From Bacteroidota bacterium (lineage in GTDB: Bacteria > Bacteroidota > Bacteroidia > Chitinophagales > Chitinophagaceae), in the NCBI GenBank assembly GCA_025363385.1, contig JANYEA010000020.1, positions 1-47,794 of the forward strand: a stretch of 47,794 nt of DNA. The letters run 5' to 3'. The position numbers and the translations under genes are program-made. The notes beneath the pieces were generated by a model. The model ran no database searches and was not told the DNA's origin. It worked only from the letters and a program-made list of their open reading frames with translations. Positions 17,843-28,023 of this stretch are shown piece by piece (position 1 is the stretch's first letter; each line of letters opens with the position of its first letter).

Positions 17843-20267
17843 TAAATCCAATAGTGGGAGTTACCGTTGCATCCTCATTGATTAAATAATAGGGTATTGC
17901 ATTACTTCCGTTTTGCTTAATGGATTGCCCATCTGTAGTTAAGAATGAAGTATTATCTGCATTTCTTTTAAATGTATAAATAGGTGCAGCTGGGTTCTTT
18001 GCTAAATACCAGTTTGTAATATCAAAATAAAGGTCGAGTGTAGTTTTTCTAAAATTCCATTTCTTATCAATACGAATATCACTTGCATTGAAATTTTTTA
18101 AACGGCTTGTATTAATTTGAGTGTAATCTAAGGACCCGGAACCTAATGTGAGATAATTAGTACGACTCAACATTTCATTATAAGGTGTATTCGGAACTCC
18201 TCCCTGATATCGAAATTTTAATCCTAGCTCCCAGTTTCCGGGAAATTGATAACCCATTGTGAAATTGAGTAAATGTTTGTTATCCCATGAACTTGCAGTA
18301 TACTTGCCATCAGCATTGGTATACTCAGATCGAAAAAAAGTATAACTCACAATTCCAAAGAACCTTTTTGTTAACTTCTGTTGTGCAAAAAATTCAAATC
18401 CAAATGCCCTTCCCTTGCCATTGGTAACCACTGGCTCATTTCCTAATATAGCCGCATCTCCTCCTAAGTTTGACAAACTAATTCCATTTTGAAGGGATAC
18501 GGGTACGTTTGAATATTGCTTATAAAATCCCTCTAATGTAAATCTGGTTGATTCACTTTTTAAATGCTCGAGGCCAATTACATAATGAGTGCTATTCATG
18601 TATCTGGCATCTTTATTTTGAAACTGTTGACCATTTTGAAAACCGAGTATAGTATAGGGTGGAATTTTCGAATAACTGCCAATAGAACCATTTAAAGTCC
18701 ATCGATCTGCCAGCACATACGACATACTTATTCTCGGACTTAATGTTGCCAAAGGATTTCCTCCATTTGATGTGAATGAATTTAAATCCGTTCTAATACC
18801 GGCACTAATGCCAAATCTATTTTCAAAAAATCGCTCTCCTACCTGCGCAAATAAACCCAATTTGCTAAAATTTATACTTGTATGATAATTAAATGTTTGA
18901 GCAGGCACCAAGATATTTCCAGAATTATCAGTAATAGCAGCCTTGGTTATTTGAAAAGTTTGATTCTCATAATGCACTAGTTGTACATCAGCACCAAAGG
19001 AATATTTCCATCCATTACTATTTTTATTTACATCAAAACGCAATTTATTTTCTGTCTCTTTTGAGTTAACATCTAAAGTTTGTGTTCCTTTAATAGGGCC
19101 TAAATTATTTTCGAATTTTTCGTTTTGATTACTAAAATCATTCCTACTTAACGATATATTCCAATAACCATTTTGGATCAGTTTTTTAACACTTAAACCA
19201 ACGGTATAATTCCATTGTTGAATAGACGGGTTACTATTTAAAATGTATAATTTTTCAGGTGTGGCTTTTTTGGGTGCTGCAAAACTAAACTCATCAATAG
19301 CTCCTACACCTAGAAAACTAAGGGTTGTCTTATTATCTATCTGATGTGTGATCTTATATTGGAAGTCCCAATAATTAGGTCTGATTGGTAAATCAATTGC
19401 CTTAAATAACAATTGCAAATAACTTCTTCTTGCAGAAGCCAGAAAAGTAGTTTTACCAGAACTCGATAAAGGGCCTTCTAATGTGGTGGCAAGCTCTGTG
19501 GCGCTCAGTCTAACATTACCTTGTAACCTATTTGCGTTTCCTTTTTTTTGCTTAAACTCAAAAACAGATGATAGTGCATTATCGAATCTGGCATCAAATG
19601 CGGTGGTACTTAATTTTACATCTTCAATAAAACTTACGTTTAAAATACCTGCCGGACCGCCGGCACTTCCTTGTGTAGCAAAGTGATTGATCACAGGTAC
19701 TTCTATGCCATCTAAATAATACACATTTTCATTGGGAGCCCCACCTCTAATGATGATATCGTTTCTGAAACCCGCGGTACTGGCTGTTCCTCCAACTCCT
19801 GGTAAACTCTGTATCACCCTTGAAATGTCGAAGTTGCCTCCCGGGTTACGTTTTATTTCTTCCGTAGTTAGTCTTTGTACACTCAAAGGAGTTTCCAAGG
19901 TCGCAGCTTTAACCGTTTTCCTTCCTCCACTAACTACGGTTACAGATTTTAATTCAGTGATAGATGGCTCCATTTCAATATTGAGGTTATTCTCATTTCC
20001 AGAACTGATCAGAATATTAAAAAGTGTAACCGTATTATATCCGATTGCTGAAAAACGAATGGTATAACTTCCTGTAGAGAGTTGTGTAATTCTAAACCTG
20101 CCTAAACTATCTGACACTAACTTTTTAGCTCCTAAATCGATGCTCACACTGGCAATAGGCTTTTGCTCTGTTTTGCTAATGATATTGCCAGAAATTGATC
20201 CGGTTTTTTGTGCATTCAGAGTTAAAATGGATAGCATCCAAAATGCTATTATAAAACTTATTTTCAT
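17829..20267 (-). CDS. TonB-dependent outer-membrane receptor with carboxypeptidase-regulatory-like N-terminal domain
   Basis: An 812-residue receptor. The ATG at 20265-20267 opens the signal peptide MKISFIIAFWMLSILTLNAQ, so the 7-codon extension upstream is not used. Residues ~22-105 form a CarbopepD_reg-like domain (GSISGNIISKTEQKPIASV, with GSYTIRFSAIGY). Residues ~125-225 are the plug (IQSLPGVGGTAS, DIIIRGGAPNENVYYLDGIEV). The rest is a barrel ending in a terminal Phe (IGFIIEF). No SusD partner or TonB box is seen, so it is not a polysaccharide-utilisation SusC. The cargo is unknown. A -7 box lies 18 nt before the start. Confidence 0.9.
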   Translation of the reverse strand: MKISFIIAFWMLSILTLNAQKTGSISGNIISKTEQKPIASVSIDLGAKKLVSDSLGRFRITQLSTGSYTIRFSAIGYNTVTLFNILISSGNENNLNIEMEPSITELKSVTVVSGGRKTVKAATLETPLSVQRLTTEEIKRNPGGNFDISRVIQSLPGVGGTASTAGFRNDIIIRGGAPNENVYYLDGIEVPVINHFATQGSAGGPAGILNVSFIEDVKLSTTAFDARFDNALSSVFEFKQKKGNANRLQGNVRLSATELATTLEGPLSSSGKTTFLASARRSYLQLLFKAIDLPIRPNYWDFQYKITHQIDNKTTLSFLGVGAIDEFSFAAPKKATPEKLYILNSNPSIQQWNYTVGLSVKKLIQNGYWNISLSRNDFSNQNEKFENNLGPIKGTQTLDVNSKETENKLRFDVNKNSNGWKYSFGADVQLVHYENQTFQITKAAITDNSGNILVPAQTFNYHTSINFSKLGLFAQVGERFFENRFGISAGIRTDLNSFTSNGGNPLATLSPRISMSYVLADRWTLNGSIGSYSKIPPYTILGFQNGQQFQNKDARYMNSTHYVIGLEHLKSESTRFTLEGFYKQYSNVPVSLQNGISLSNLGGDAAILGNEPVVTNGKGRAFGFEFFAQQKLTKRFFGIVSYTFFRSEYTNADGKYTASSWDNKHLLNFTMGYQFPGNWELGLKFRYQGGVPNTPYNEMLSRTNYLTLGSGSLDYTQINTSRLKNFNASDIRIDKKWNFRKTTLDLYFDITNWYLAKNPAAPIYTFKRNADNTSFLTTDGQSIKQNGSNAIPYYLINEDATVTPTIGFIIEF

Positions 20268-20285
20268 CCTAGTATTTTGATTTGG

Positions 20286-20293
20286 CAAATTTA
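20286..20293 (-). promoter_or_regulatory. -7 promoter box for the TonB receptor
   Basis: On the minus strand this reads TAAATTTG, an exact TAnnTTTG match, 18 nt upstream of the ATG at 20267. A TTG lies only 13 bp further up, so the -33 part is weak. Confidence 0.5.
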
Positions 20294-20382
20294 CTGTTGT
20301 TTAAATCAAAGATGTTCCACTCGTATAAAAGCGGCGAAAATCTATTGATCCTTTATTATATTTAAAGTATAATTGAATTTAT

Positions 20383-23328
20383 ATGAAACAATTCTTACTT
20401 GTATTTTGTTTGATGGGTATTGCAGTTTTTTTACATGCACAGAAAAAACCACTAGATCATTCTGTATATGATAGTTGGCAAACCATTGGAGAACGATTGC
20501 TGAGTAATAATGGCAAGTATATTTCTTATACTATCAATCCTCAGGAAGGAGATGCCAATTTGGTACTGCAATCGGTAAATGGTAGTTATAAAATGGAATT
20601 TGCAAGAGGGTATGCTGCTGAATTTACAGAAGATAGCCGCTTTTTGGTATTTAAGATTAAGCCAACCTTCAAAGAAACGCGGGATGCCAAAATAAAAAAG
20701 AAAAAACCGGAAGAAATGCCAAAAGATAGCCTGGCATTTATAGAACTTGGTAAAGACAACCTCGTGAAAGTTCCTAAAATCAAGAGTTTTAAATTACCTG
20801 AAGACTCAGGTAATTGGTTGGCATGGCTCTCAGAGAAAGTTGTTTCTGATAGTAAACCAAAACCTGAATTAGATTCAATCTCTAAACTGAAAGCAATGGT
20901 TGCTTACTCTGATAGTTTACTACATATGGTAGATAGTATCCGTTTAAAAATATACGATGTTAAATTAAGAGGCATCGGCATTATGCAAACACCCAAAAAA
21001 TCTGCAACTCCTAAATTGGCAGAAGATCCCATTGAAGAAGGAACGGAACTCACCGTTCGAAATTTAATAAGTGGAGAGCAACAGACATATAAATTAGTAA
21101 CTGAATATTTCTTCAATAAAAAAGGTAATACACTGGTATATGAAACCAGCAAAAAAACAGGCGATAGTTTGGTAAAACCATTGGTAGTTAAACTGGATTT
21201 AGCAAAGAAAGTTTCAAAAATAATCTTCCAAAATTTCAATGACGCTAAAGGGTATAAACTTGATGAAACAGGATCGCAATTGGCTTTTGTAGCAGAGAGA
21301 GACAGTAGCATTAAGGCACTTTTGAAATTCTATAAACTATATTATTTTAAAGAAGGGGCAGATAGCGCCAAATTGATAGCTGATAAATCTACGAAGGGAA
21401 TGCCAGCTGGATTTTCGGTTAGTGATAATTCCAATATTTTGTTTAGTAAAAGCGGACAACATTTGTTTTTTGGAACTGCAAACATTCTTCCCGCTAAAGA
21501 TACCAGTCTTCCAGAATTTGAAAGAGTAGCAGTAGATGTATGGCATTACAACGATGATTATTTGCAACCCATGCAATTAAAAAATCTGGATACAGAATTG
21601 AAAAAAAGTCATTTGGCCAGATTTGATTTCGATAAAAATGAAATGATTCAATTAGGCAGTCCAGATTTTCGTTCTTTACTTTTAACGAAGGAAGGAGATG
21701 GATCTGTGGCATATGCTGTTGCCGATAAAGACAAGAGAGTTGCCATGCAATGGCAGGGATTTATTGAAAGCGACCTGTATGCGATCAATGTACAGAATGC
21801 CGAAAAGAGCCTAATACAAAAAGATTTCAAAGGAAATGTATATCCTTCATATAGTGGTAAATACCTTGTCATGTATGATGATAAGAAAAGGAATTACAGT
21901 ACATATAATAGCGAATCAAAACAAATCATCGGAATTGCAAAAGACATTAAATACCCTTTGTATGATATAGAAAATGATGTGCCAGACGATCCGAATGCTT
22001 ATGGTATTGTTGGTTGGATAGAAAATGATGCGGCCATTTTAATGTATGACGAATTTGATATTTGGCAAATCGATCCACAGGGAATTAAAGTATCTATCTG
22101 TATCACAGGTGGATTAGGAAGGAAGTTCAAAACAACTTATCGAAATATTGTATTGAATAAGGAAGATAAGTTTATAAAAAATGGACAACCATTATTATTC
22201 AATGCTTTTAATAATACAGATAAGACATCTGGGTTGGTTTGGCATTCATTAGAAAGCGTATTTATACCTGCTGTTACTTATCCTGCAAGAGTTTCAGGAG
22301 CAATAAAAGCAAAAGAAGCAAATGTAATGAGCTATGCTTCTGAAAATTACCAGCATTCAGCAGATATTCGTGTGTTAGAGATTGCTGCCAATAATTTTGC
22401 TGATTCCAAAATACTTTCAGGTACCATTTTATATCAACCCAATTCTCAACAGGGTAATTATAATTGGGGTACTGCGGAATTGTTTAAATGGAAAGCCTAT
22501 ACTGGCAAAGAAGCAGAGGGAATCGTTTATAAGCCGGAAGATTTTGATCCGAAGAAAAAATATCCAATGATTGTTTATTTCTATGAACGAAACAACAATA
22601 CTTTATATAATTACAATGCACCCTTACCAACACCTTCCAGATTAAACATTCCGTTCTTTGTTAGTAGGGGTTATATTGTTTTTGTGCCAGATATCTGGTA
22701 TAAAACAGGTTATCCAGGGCAAGGAGCTTATGACTATATCGTAAGTGGAACCAGGGCTGTAGTAAAACAAGGTTATGTTGATAGCACCAAGTTAGGTTTG
22801 CAAGGGCAAAGTTGGGGTGGATATCAAATTGCGTATCTGATTACAAAAACTAATTTGTATGCTGCTGCATGGGCTGGTGCTCCTGTGGCAAATATGACAA
22901 GTGCTTATGGAGGTATACGATGGGGCAGTGGGATGAATCGACAATTTCAATATGAAAAAACACAGAGTAGGATTGGAGGCACACTTTGGGAAAAGCCAAA
23001 TTTGTATGTACAAAACTCAGCATTGTTTTCATTACCTAAAGTAACCACCCCATTGGTAATTATGGCAAATGATGCGGATGATGCAGTGCCTTGGTATCAA
23101 GGTATTGAAATGTTTACGGGTATGCGTAGACTAGGTAAAAAAGTTTGGATGTTAAATTATAATAACGAGGCTCATAACTTAGTAGAGCGCAGAAATAGAA
23201 AAGATATTCAAATAAGAGAGCAACAATTTTTCGACTATTTACTGAAAGGTGAAAAACCCGCAAAATGGATTAGTGAAGGTGTTCCAGCAGTGATGAAAGG
23301 AAGGGACTGGGGATTAGAAGTTAAGTGA
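20383..23328 (+). CDS. Exported S9 family (prolyl oligopeptidase-like) serine peptidase
   Basis: A 981-residue protein with a signal peptide (MKQFLLVFCLMGIAVFLHAQ). The first ~700 residues carry repeated beta-rich segments consistent with a propeller. The C-terminal alpha/beta-hydrolase domain has Ser810 in GQSWGGYQ, the acid loop NDADDAVPW (896-904) and His931 in NEAHNLV: the S9 triad in the expected order. It is longer than typical DPP4-like enzymes (~700-750), with a charged Lys/Pro-rich insertion near residues 95-215. It should cleave peptides in the periplasm. Heptad repeats begin at its stop codon. Confidence 0.9.
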   Translation: MKQFLLVFCLMGIAVFLHAQKKPLDHSVYDSWQTIGERLLSNNGKYISYTINPQEGDANLVLQSVNGSYKMEFARGYAAEFTEDSRFLVFKIKPTFKETRDAKIKKKKPEEMPKDSLAFIELGKDNLVKVPKIKSFKLPEDSGNWLAWLSEKVVSDSKPKPELDSISKLKAMVAYSDSLLHMVDSIRLKIYDVKLRGIGIMQTPKKSATPKLAEDPIEEGTELTVRNLISGEQQTYKLVTEYFFNKKGNTLVYETSKKTGDSLVKPLVVKLDLAKKVSKIIFQNFNDAKGYKLDETGSQLAFVAERDSSIKALLKFYKLYYFKEGADSAKLIADKSTKGMPAGFSVSDNSNILFSKSGQHLFFGTANILPAKDTSLPEFERVAVDVWHYNDDYLQPMQLKNLDTELKKSHLARFDFDKNEMIQLGSPDFRSLLLTKEGDGSVAYAVADKDKRVAMQWQGFIESDLYAINVQNAEKSLIQKDFKGNVYPSYSGKYLVMYDDKKRNYSTYNSESKQIIGIAKDIKYPLYDIENDVPDDPNAYGIVGWIENDAAILMYDEFDIWQIDPQGIKVSICITGGLGRKFKTTYRNIVLNKEDKFIKNGQPLLFNAFNNTDKTSGLVWHSLESVFIPAVTYPARVSGAIKAKEANVMSYASENYQHSADIRVLEIAANNFADSKILSGTILYQPNSQQGNYNWGTAELFKWKAYTGKEAEGIVYKPEDFDPKKKYPMIVYFYERNNNTLYNYNAPLPTPSRLNIPFFVSRGYIVFVPDIWYKTGYPGQGAYDYIVSGTRAVVKQGYVDSTKLGLQGQSWGGYQIAYLITKTNLYAAAWAGAPVANMTSAYGGIRWGSGMNRQFQYEKTQSRIGGTLWEKPNLYVQNSALFSLPKVTTPLVIMANDADDAVPWYQGIEMFTGMRRLGKKVWMLNYNNEAHNLVERRNRKDIQIREQQFFDYLLKGEKPAKWISEGVPAVMKGRDWGLEVK

Positions 23329-23358
23329 AAAGTAAAGAGTGAGGAGTAAAGAGTGGAA
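23324..23358. repeat. Heptad-register repeat at the S9 peptidase stop codon
   Basis: Five 7-base units in one register: agtgaaa, agtaaag, agtgagg, agtaaag, agtggaa. The first unit contains the TGA stop. The third is identical to the commonest unit of the array at 47614-47774. Confidence 0.75.
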
Positions 23359-23359
23359 T

Positions 23360-23406
23360 CCTCTCCTAGAAGGGTCCCGAGCTGAGCGAGAGCAGGGTGG
23401 GTAAGG
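23360..23406. repeat. GC-rich intergenic element, possibly dispersed
   Basis: A 47-base G/C-rich patch between the heptads and trmN6, beginning cctctcctagaagggtcccg and ending in gggtgggtaagg. Its composition differs sharply from the AT-rich surroundings. Similar cctctcc...gggtggg patches occur between genes in other Bacteroidota from memory; only one copy is seen here. Confidence 0.4.
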
Positions 23407-23407
23407 T

Positions 23408-24130
23408 TTAAAAAGCTAGATAATAATTCGTAAGTAGATCAATAAATCGATCGGTATAAACCCTGTGGTCTTGAATGATAATTTCTTCAGACTGCAGGTT
23501 TTTTGTATTTCTGGAAAAAGCTAGAAATGTTCTGAAATAAGTATGTTTTGAGGTCTGTTTGATGTCTGCATTTGCGAATAATTGCAATCCGGTTTCCGTT
23601 GCCAATTGTACCATTTTTTCTTTTCTGTGAAATGGAAGCAGCAAAACAATGATTCCATTTTCCTGTAGTTTTTGTTCTGCATTTGCAATTAGTTCTTTTA
23701 GTGTGAGTGCAGAACTATGCAACGCGAGATTTTTTTTTGTATCTGGAGATGCTAAATCATTTTCAAAAAATGGAGGGTTTGAAATGATGCAATCATATAC
23801 GCTTCTCGATTCCCAGGTTTTGAAATCTGTTTCAGCGATTTTAATTTTCGAAGCAAATGGACTCGCTAAAAAATTCTCAGAAGCTTGACTGGCAGCCGCC
23901 TGATCAATCTCTATCGCATCAATGCTACAATCTATTTCCTGTGCGGTTATAAGGCTTAATAACCCAGTGCCAGTTCCAATATCGAGCAACGATATCTTCT
24001 TGCCATATTGCTGATTTTTCAGTAATTCAACAACCCAAGCCCCAAACAAACAGGCATCTGTACAAACTTTCATGGCACAGTGTTCCTGTTCTATTTTAAA
24101 TTGTTTGAATTGGAAGAAAGTATTTGGCAC
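23408..24130 (-). CDS. trmN6: tRNA1(Val) (adenine-37-N6)-methyltransferase
   Basis: A 240-residue class I SAM-dependent methyltransferase that makes m6A37 in tRNA-Val. Early residues FKQFKIEQEHCAMKVCTDACLFGAW match the YfiC/TrmN6 N-terminus. The SAM loop is LLDIGTGTGLLSL (48-60) and the adenine-specific catalytic motif is NPPF (118-121). Length matches E. coli YfiC (~245). It lies downstream of the sdhB terminator on the same strand, so it probably has its own transcript. Confidence 0.88.
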   Translation of the reverse strand: MPNTFFQFKQFKIEQEHCAMKVCTDACLFGAWVVELLKNQQYGKKISLLDIGTGTGLLSLITAQEIDCSIDAIEIDQAAASQASENFLASPFASKIKIAETDFKTWESRSVYDCIISNPPFFENDLASPDTKKNLALHSSALTLKELIANAEQKLQENGIIVLLLPFHRKEKMVQLATETGLQLFANADIKQTSKHTYFRTFLAFSRNTKNLQSEEIIIQDHRVYTDRFIDLLTNYYLAF

Positions 24131-24164
24131 GGAATAAAATGTTTCAAACTGAATATACGTTAAC

Positions 24165-24182
24165 CCTAGGCTTCAGCCTAGG
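24165..24182. repeat. Perfect short palindrome (REP-like)
   Basis: cctaggct (24165-24172) and agcctagg (24175-24182) are perfectly complementary around a 2-nt centre. It is one of two hairpins between trmN6 and sdhB, with no T-run, so it is not a terminator on its own. Confidence 0.5.
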
Positions 24183-24190
24183 AATTTAAT

Positions 24191-24222
24191 AGAAACGCCC
24201 CGAATAAATTCGAGGCGTTTCT
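24191..24222. terminator. Terminator-like hairpin after sdhB
   Basis: Outer arms agaaacgcc (24191-24199) and ggcgtttct (24214-24222) pair perfectly; the inner cgaa/ttcg (24201-24204, 24209-24212) pair as well around taaa. It lies 17 nt past the sdhB stop and probably ends the sdhCAB transcript. It could equally be a REP-type palindrome. Confidence 0.65.
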
Positions 24223-24239
24223 ATACATATGATTTCTTA

Positions 24240-24989
24240 TTATTTATCAGAAGTTAAACTAGAGAATAAATATTCCTTATTTAAGCGTGCGATATTACTG
24301 ATTGAAATTTCTTTCGGACAAGTTGCTTCACATGCACCTGTGTTAGTACAGGCACCAAATCCTTCTTTATCCATTTGAGCCACCATGTTCAAAACCCTTG
24401 ATTTTCTTTCAGGCTCTCCCTGTGGTAATAATGCTAAATGAGAAACTTTAGCACTCAGAAATAACATGGCAGAACTGTTTTTACAAGCTGCCACACAGGC
24501 CCCACAACCAATACACATAGCAGCTGCAAATGATGCATCAGCATGGTCTTTATTGATTGGTAAAGAGTTCCCATCAACTGCATTACCAGTATTAACACTA
24601 ATATATCCGCCTGCTTGAATAATACGGTCGAAAGCAGAACGGTCTACCATCAAATCTTTGATCACTGGAAATGCACCCGCTCTCCATGGCTCAACCACAA
24701 TAGTATCGCCATCTTTGAACGCACGCATATGCAACTGACAGGTTGTGTTAGCCATCCATGGTCCGTGTGGTTTACCATTGATGTACAAAGAACACTGTCC
24801 GCAAATACCTTCTCTACAATCATGGTCGAATGCAATGGGTTCTGCACCTTCCACAATTAATTTTTCATTTAACACATCAATCATTTCAAGGAAAGACATT
24901 TCTGAAGAAATATCTTTAACCTGATAGCTTACAAAACCACCTTTGTCCTTACTGTTTTTTTGTCTCCACACTTTAACAGTCAAATTCAT
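24240..24989 (-). CDS. sdhB: Succinate dehydrogenase/fumarate reductase iron-sulfur subunit
   Basis: A 249-residue electron-transfer subunit of complex II, on the inner face of the cytoplasmic membrane. Cysteines in [11 protein letters not shown] (58, 63, 66) and Cys84 bind the 2Fe-2S centre. [11 protein letters not shown] (159-169) and [15 protein letters not shown] (214-224) hold the 4Fe-4S and 3Fe-4S centres. The start at 24989 ([11 protein letters not shown]) fits the family; frames open to 25040 and an ATG at 25004 are alternatives. Third gene of sdhCAB, 91 nt after sdhA; that gap holds heptad repeats. Confidence 0.95.
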   Translation of the reverse strand: MNLTVKVWRQKNSKDKGGFVSYQVKDISSEMSFLEMIDVLNEKLIVEGAEPIAFDHDCREGICGQCSLYINGKPHGPWMANTTCQLHMRAFKDGDTIVVEPWRAGAFPVIKDLMVDRSAFDRIIQAGGYISVNTGNAVDGNSLPINKDHADASFAAAMCIGCGACVAACKNSSAMLFLSAKVSHLALLPQGEPERKSRVLNMVAQMDKEGFGACTNTGACEATCPKEISISNIARLNKEYLFSSLTSDK

Positions 24990-25027
24990 ATTGTAGTGTT
25001 CCATTCTATAAAGTTTGTCGTTGTTTA

Positions 25028-25055
25028 AGTCAAATTTCAAAAGTCAATATTCAAA
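25028..25055. repeat. Heptad-register repeat between sdhA and sdhB
   Basis: Four 7-base units in one register on the plus strand: agtcaaa, tttcaaa, agtcaat, attcaaa. It lies in the transcribed gap of the sdh operon, 26 nt after the sdhA stop in the transcript. Confidence 0.65.
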
Positions 25056-25080
25056 ATAATGAACTGACTGTATTTTATAA

Positions 25081-27054
25081 TTATTTATAAGAACGCTGAG
25101 ATGGTTTAACAACATCATAGATCAATGGTTCTTTATGCAAGTTCCATTCATGTTCTGCTTTGTATTCCCAGGCTGCTACATACATATAATTAGCATCATC
25201 ACGTAAAGCTTCACCTTCTTCGGTTTGGTACTCTTCTCTGAAGTGTCCGCCACAGCTTTCATTTCTATTCAATGCATCGATACACATCAGTTCTCCTAAC
25301 TCAATAAAGTCTGCTACACGATTTGCCTTATCTAATTCAGGATTCATTTCATTAACCTCGCCCGGTATTCTTACATCACTCCAAAATTCTTTTTTCAGTG
25401 CCTGAACTTCTCTGATGGCTTCTTGTAAACCTTTTTCGTTTCGTGCCATACCACATTTATCCCAAATGATTTTACCTAAACGTTTGTGAAAGCTTTCTAC
25501 CGATTGTTTACCCTTGATGTTCATCAATTTTTGAATTCTATCGTTGGCAACTTTTTCTGCAGCTTCGAAAGCAGGGTGTGAAGTTTCAATAGCTTTGCTA
25601 TAAATATCATCCGCTAAATTATTTCCCAAAGTATAAGGGATCACAAAATAACCATCCGCCAAACCTTGCATCAAAGCTGATGCCCCTAAGCGGTTAGCAC
25701 CATGATCGCTAAAGTTTGCCTCACCTAAGCAATACAAACCTTTTACGGTAGTTTGTAATTCATAATCTACCCATAATCCACCCATGGTATAGTGTACCGC
25801 AGGATAAATTCGCATTGGAAATTCGTAAGGATTTTCTCCTGTGATCTTTTCGTACATATCAAAAAGATTACCGTACTTTTCTTTCACAACTTCCTTACCT
25901 AAAACAATGATGTCTTCCATGCTCATATGGTCGTTGCCTTCTTTACCGGCTTCTATTTTACCATATCGAACAATGGCATCAGCAAAATCAAGGTAAACTG
26001 CTTGTTTACTTGTACCAACACCATAACCCTCATCACATCTTTCTTTTGCAGCACGAGAAGCCACATCACGGGGAACAAGGTTACCAAATGCAGGATACCT
26101 TCTCTCCAAATAGTAATCTCTTTCTTCTTCAGGAATATCTATTGCTTTTCTCTCGTCTTTTTTCTTTTTAGGAACCCAGATGCGGCCATCATTTCGAAGC
26201 GATTCAGACATCAATGTCAATTTAGACTGATGATCTCCACTCACTGGAATACAAGTAGGGTGGATCTGAGTAAAACATGGGTTTGCAAATGCAGCTCCAT
26301 CTTTGTGTGCTTTCCAGGCAGCGGTTACATTACAGCCCATTGCGTTGGTAGATAAATAAAATACGTTTCCGTATCCACCAGTACATAATAAAACAGCGTG
26401 TCCAAAATGTCTTTCTAATTCGCCACTCACCAGATTTCTGGCGATAATTCCTCTTGCTTTATCATCTATCTTAACCACTTCCAACATTTCGTGGCGTGGA
26501 TACATTTTTACATTACCCAATGCTACTTGTCTTTCTAAAGCTTGGTATGCACCAATTAATAATTGTTGCCCCGTTTGTCCGGCAGCATAAAATGTTCTTT
26601 GTACCTGAGTACCTCCAAAAGAACGGTTACTTAATAAGCCACCATATTCGCGTGCAAAAGGAACTCCCTGCGCCACACATTGGTCAATGATATTACCACT
26701 CACTTCTGCCAAACGATGTACATTGGCTTCTCGTGCCCGATAATCGCCTCCCTTGATAGTATCGTAGAATAAACGGAAAATACTGTCACCATCATTTTGA
26801 TAGTTTTTGGCAGCATTGATGCCACCTTGTGCCGCAATACTATGTGCACGACGTGGTGAATCCTGATAACAGAATGCTTTTACTTTGTATCCCAACTCAC
26901 CCAATGAAGCCGCTGCAGAAGCACCAGCCAAACCGGTACCTACTACAATTACTTCTAGTTTACGTTTGTTAGCAGGGTTTACAAGTTTGCAATGTCCCTT
27001 ATAAGCGGTCCATTTATCATCTAAAGACCCCGAAGGGATTTTCGCGTCTAACAT
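25081..27054 (-). CDS. sdhA: Succinate dehydrogenase/fumarate reductase flavoprotein subunit
   Basis: A 657-residue catalytic subunit that oxidises succinate to fumarate. The FAD dinucleotide loop is [12 protein letters not shown] (37-48). The flavin-linking histidine is His71 in [13 protein letters not shown]. Later motifs are HPTCIP near the substrate site, [12 protein letters not shown] and [20 protein letters not shown]. The length and GxxxxQ variants are those of the long SdhA/FrdA group found with a single cytochrome b subunit (class B), as in Bacteroidota and epsilon-proteobacteria. Second gene of sdhCAB, 66 nt after sdhC. Confidence 0.96.
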   Translation of the reverse strand: MLDAKIPSGSLDDKWTAYKGHCKLVNPANKRKLEVIVVGTGLAGASAAASLGELGYKVKAFCYQDSPRRAHSIAAQGGINAAKNYQNDGDSIFRLFYDTIKGGDYRAREANVHRLAEVSGNIIDQCVAQGVPFAREYGGLLSNRSFGGTQVQRTFYAAGQTGQQLLIGAYQALERQVALGNVKMYPRHEMLEVVKIDDKARGIIARNLVSGELERHFGHAVLLCTGGYGNVFYLSTNAMGCNVTAAWKAHKDGAAFANPCFTQIHPTCIPVSGDHQSKLTLMSESLRNDGRIWVPKKKKDERKAIDIPEEERDYYLERRYPAFGNLVPRDVASRAAKERCDEGYGVGTSKQAVYLDFADAIVRYGKIEAGKEGNDHMSMEDIIVLGKEVVKEKYGNLFDMYEKITGENPYEFPMRIYPAVHYTMGGLWVDYELQTTVKGLYCLGEANFSDHGANRLGASALMQGLADGYFVIPYTLGNNLADDIYSKAIETSHPAFEAAEKVANDRIQKLMNIKGKQSVESFHKRLGKIIWDKCGMARNEKGLQEAIREVQALKKEFWSDVRIPGEVNEMNPELDKANRVADFIELGELMCIDALNRNESCGGHFREEYQTEEGEALRDDANYMYVAAWEYKAEHEWNLHKEPLIYDVVKPSQRSYK

Positions 27055-27120
27055 ATATCCAAGTTTACTATGATTAGAATATCGTATTTATTAAATTGAT
27101 GCTATTATTTATGAAAGCTA

Positions 27121-27792
27121 TTAGTTAAGCCAACTTAAATAAAAACTCAAAGGCATCATCGCAAAAGCCAAAGTGATGATCACTGAAAAACCATAACCAA
27201 TACTAGTTAGCATTTGGTTATATTTTTTATTGTGAACACCCATTGTTTTAAAGGCACTTTGAAAACCATGAGCTAAATGGTAACCTAAAGAAAAACAACC
27301 TAGCACATAAACAATTACCACCCATAATTCGGAGAAGGTAGTTTTCATTTTTGCATACAGGTCGATTTCTTCTCCTAACACAAAATTTTGGTGTGCCCTA
27401 TTTGGGAACCAAAAATCACTCATGTGTAAGATTAAGAACAAAAGTATCAGAGTGCCTAAAATACCCATGCTTCTGCTATACCATTTACTTCCCCTGTTTC
27501 CGTAATCGCTAGCATAGGCAATGCCTCTTTTACTGCGATTAGAAAGTTCCAACATAAGTCCTTGAACGATGTGCAGAATCAGGCCGGCAAATAAACCGAT
27601 CTCAAGAATTCTAGGCACTACATTAGCACCCATGAAATGTGCACCCGCGTTAAACATTTTGCCTCCGTCGTTAGCCCAGATACAGGCATTCAAACTAACG
27701 TGAATAATTAAAAAAAGAATTAAAAAAATGCCGGTGAAACCCATGACTAATTTCTTTCCGACTGATGAAGTGAAGACTTGTTTCCAGGTCAT
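27121..27792 (-). CDS. sdhC: Succinate dehydrogenase cytochrome b subunit
   Basis: A 223-residue membrane anchor with five predicted helices, the class B single-subunit anchor that carries two haems b and the quinone site. Histidines suited to haem binding lie in the helices: IHVSLNACIW, HFMGANVV, LILHIVQG, LILHMSDFWF and YHLAHGFQSAF. It is the first gene of the operon and has a -7 box about 30 nt upstream. The complex probably works with menaquinone, as is usual in this phylum. Confidence 0.92.
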   Translation of the reverse strand: MTWKQVFTSSVGKKLVMGFTGIFLILFLIIHVSLNACIWANDGGKMFNAGAHFMGANVVPRILEIGLFAGLILHIVQGLMLELSNRSKRGIAYASDYGNRGSKWYSRSMGILGTLILLFLILHMSDFWFPNRAHQNFVLGEEIDLYAKMKTTFSELWVVIVYVLGCFSLGYHLAHGFQSAFKTMGVHNKKYNQMLTSIGYGFSVIITLAFAMMPLSFYLSWLN

Positions 27793-27821
27793 AATGCAAG
27801 TTTAGATTTGAGAAATCGCTG

Positions 27822-27848
27822 CAAAAATAACGTATGAATCAATGCCAA
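27822..27848 (-). promoter_or_regulatory. Promoter of sdhCAB
   Basis: On the minus strand, TTG (27846-27848), 16 bp, then TATTTTTG (27822-27829), an exact TAnnTTTG box. The box ends 29 nt before the sdhC ATG. The spacer is at the short end of the normal range. Confidence 0.55.
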
Positions 27849-28023
27849 TGTTTAAAATTTTGATTTAATCTGAACTATTTCTTGCATAAAATCTGGGGCG
27901 ATTCTTTTAATTGTGACAACTGTTTAATATTTATGTCAATATTCTTTGCTTGATTGAACAGCCATTTGACCGCTCACATAAAACTACTGCCAACTTTAAC
28001 ATTACGATTCTTACATTTGAAAC

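Noticed and set aside
17829..20267. SusC-type polysaccharide-utilisation receptor
   Set aside because: No SusD partner, glycoside hydrolase or regulator is nearby, and the length is shorter than a usual SusC.
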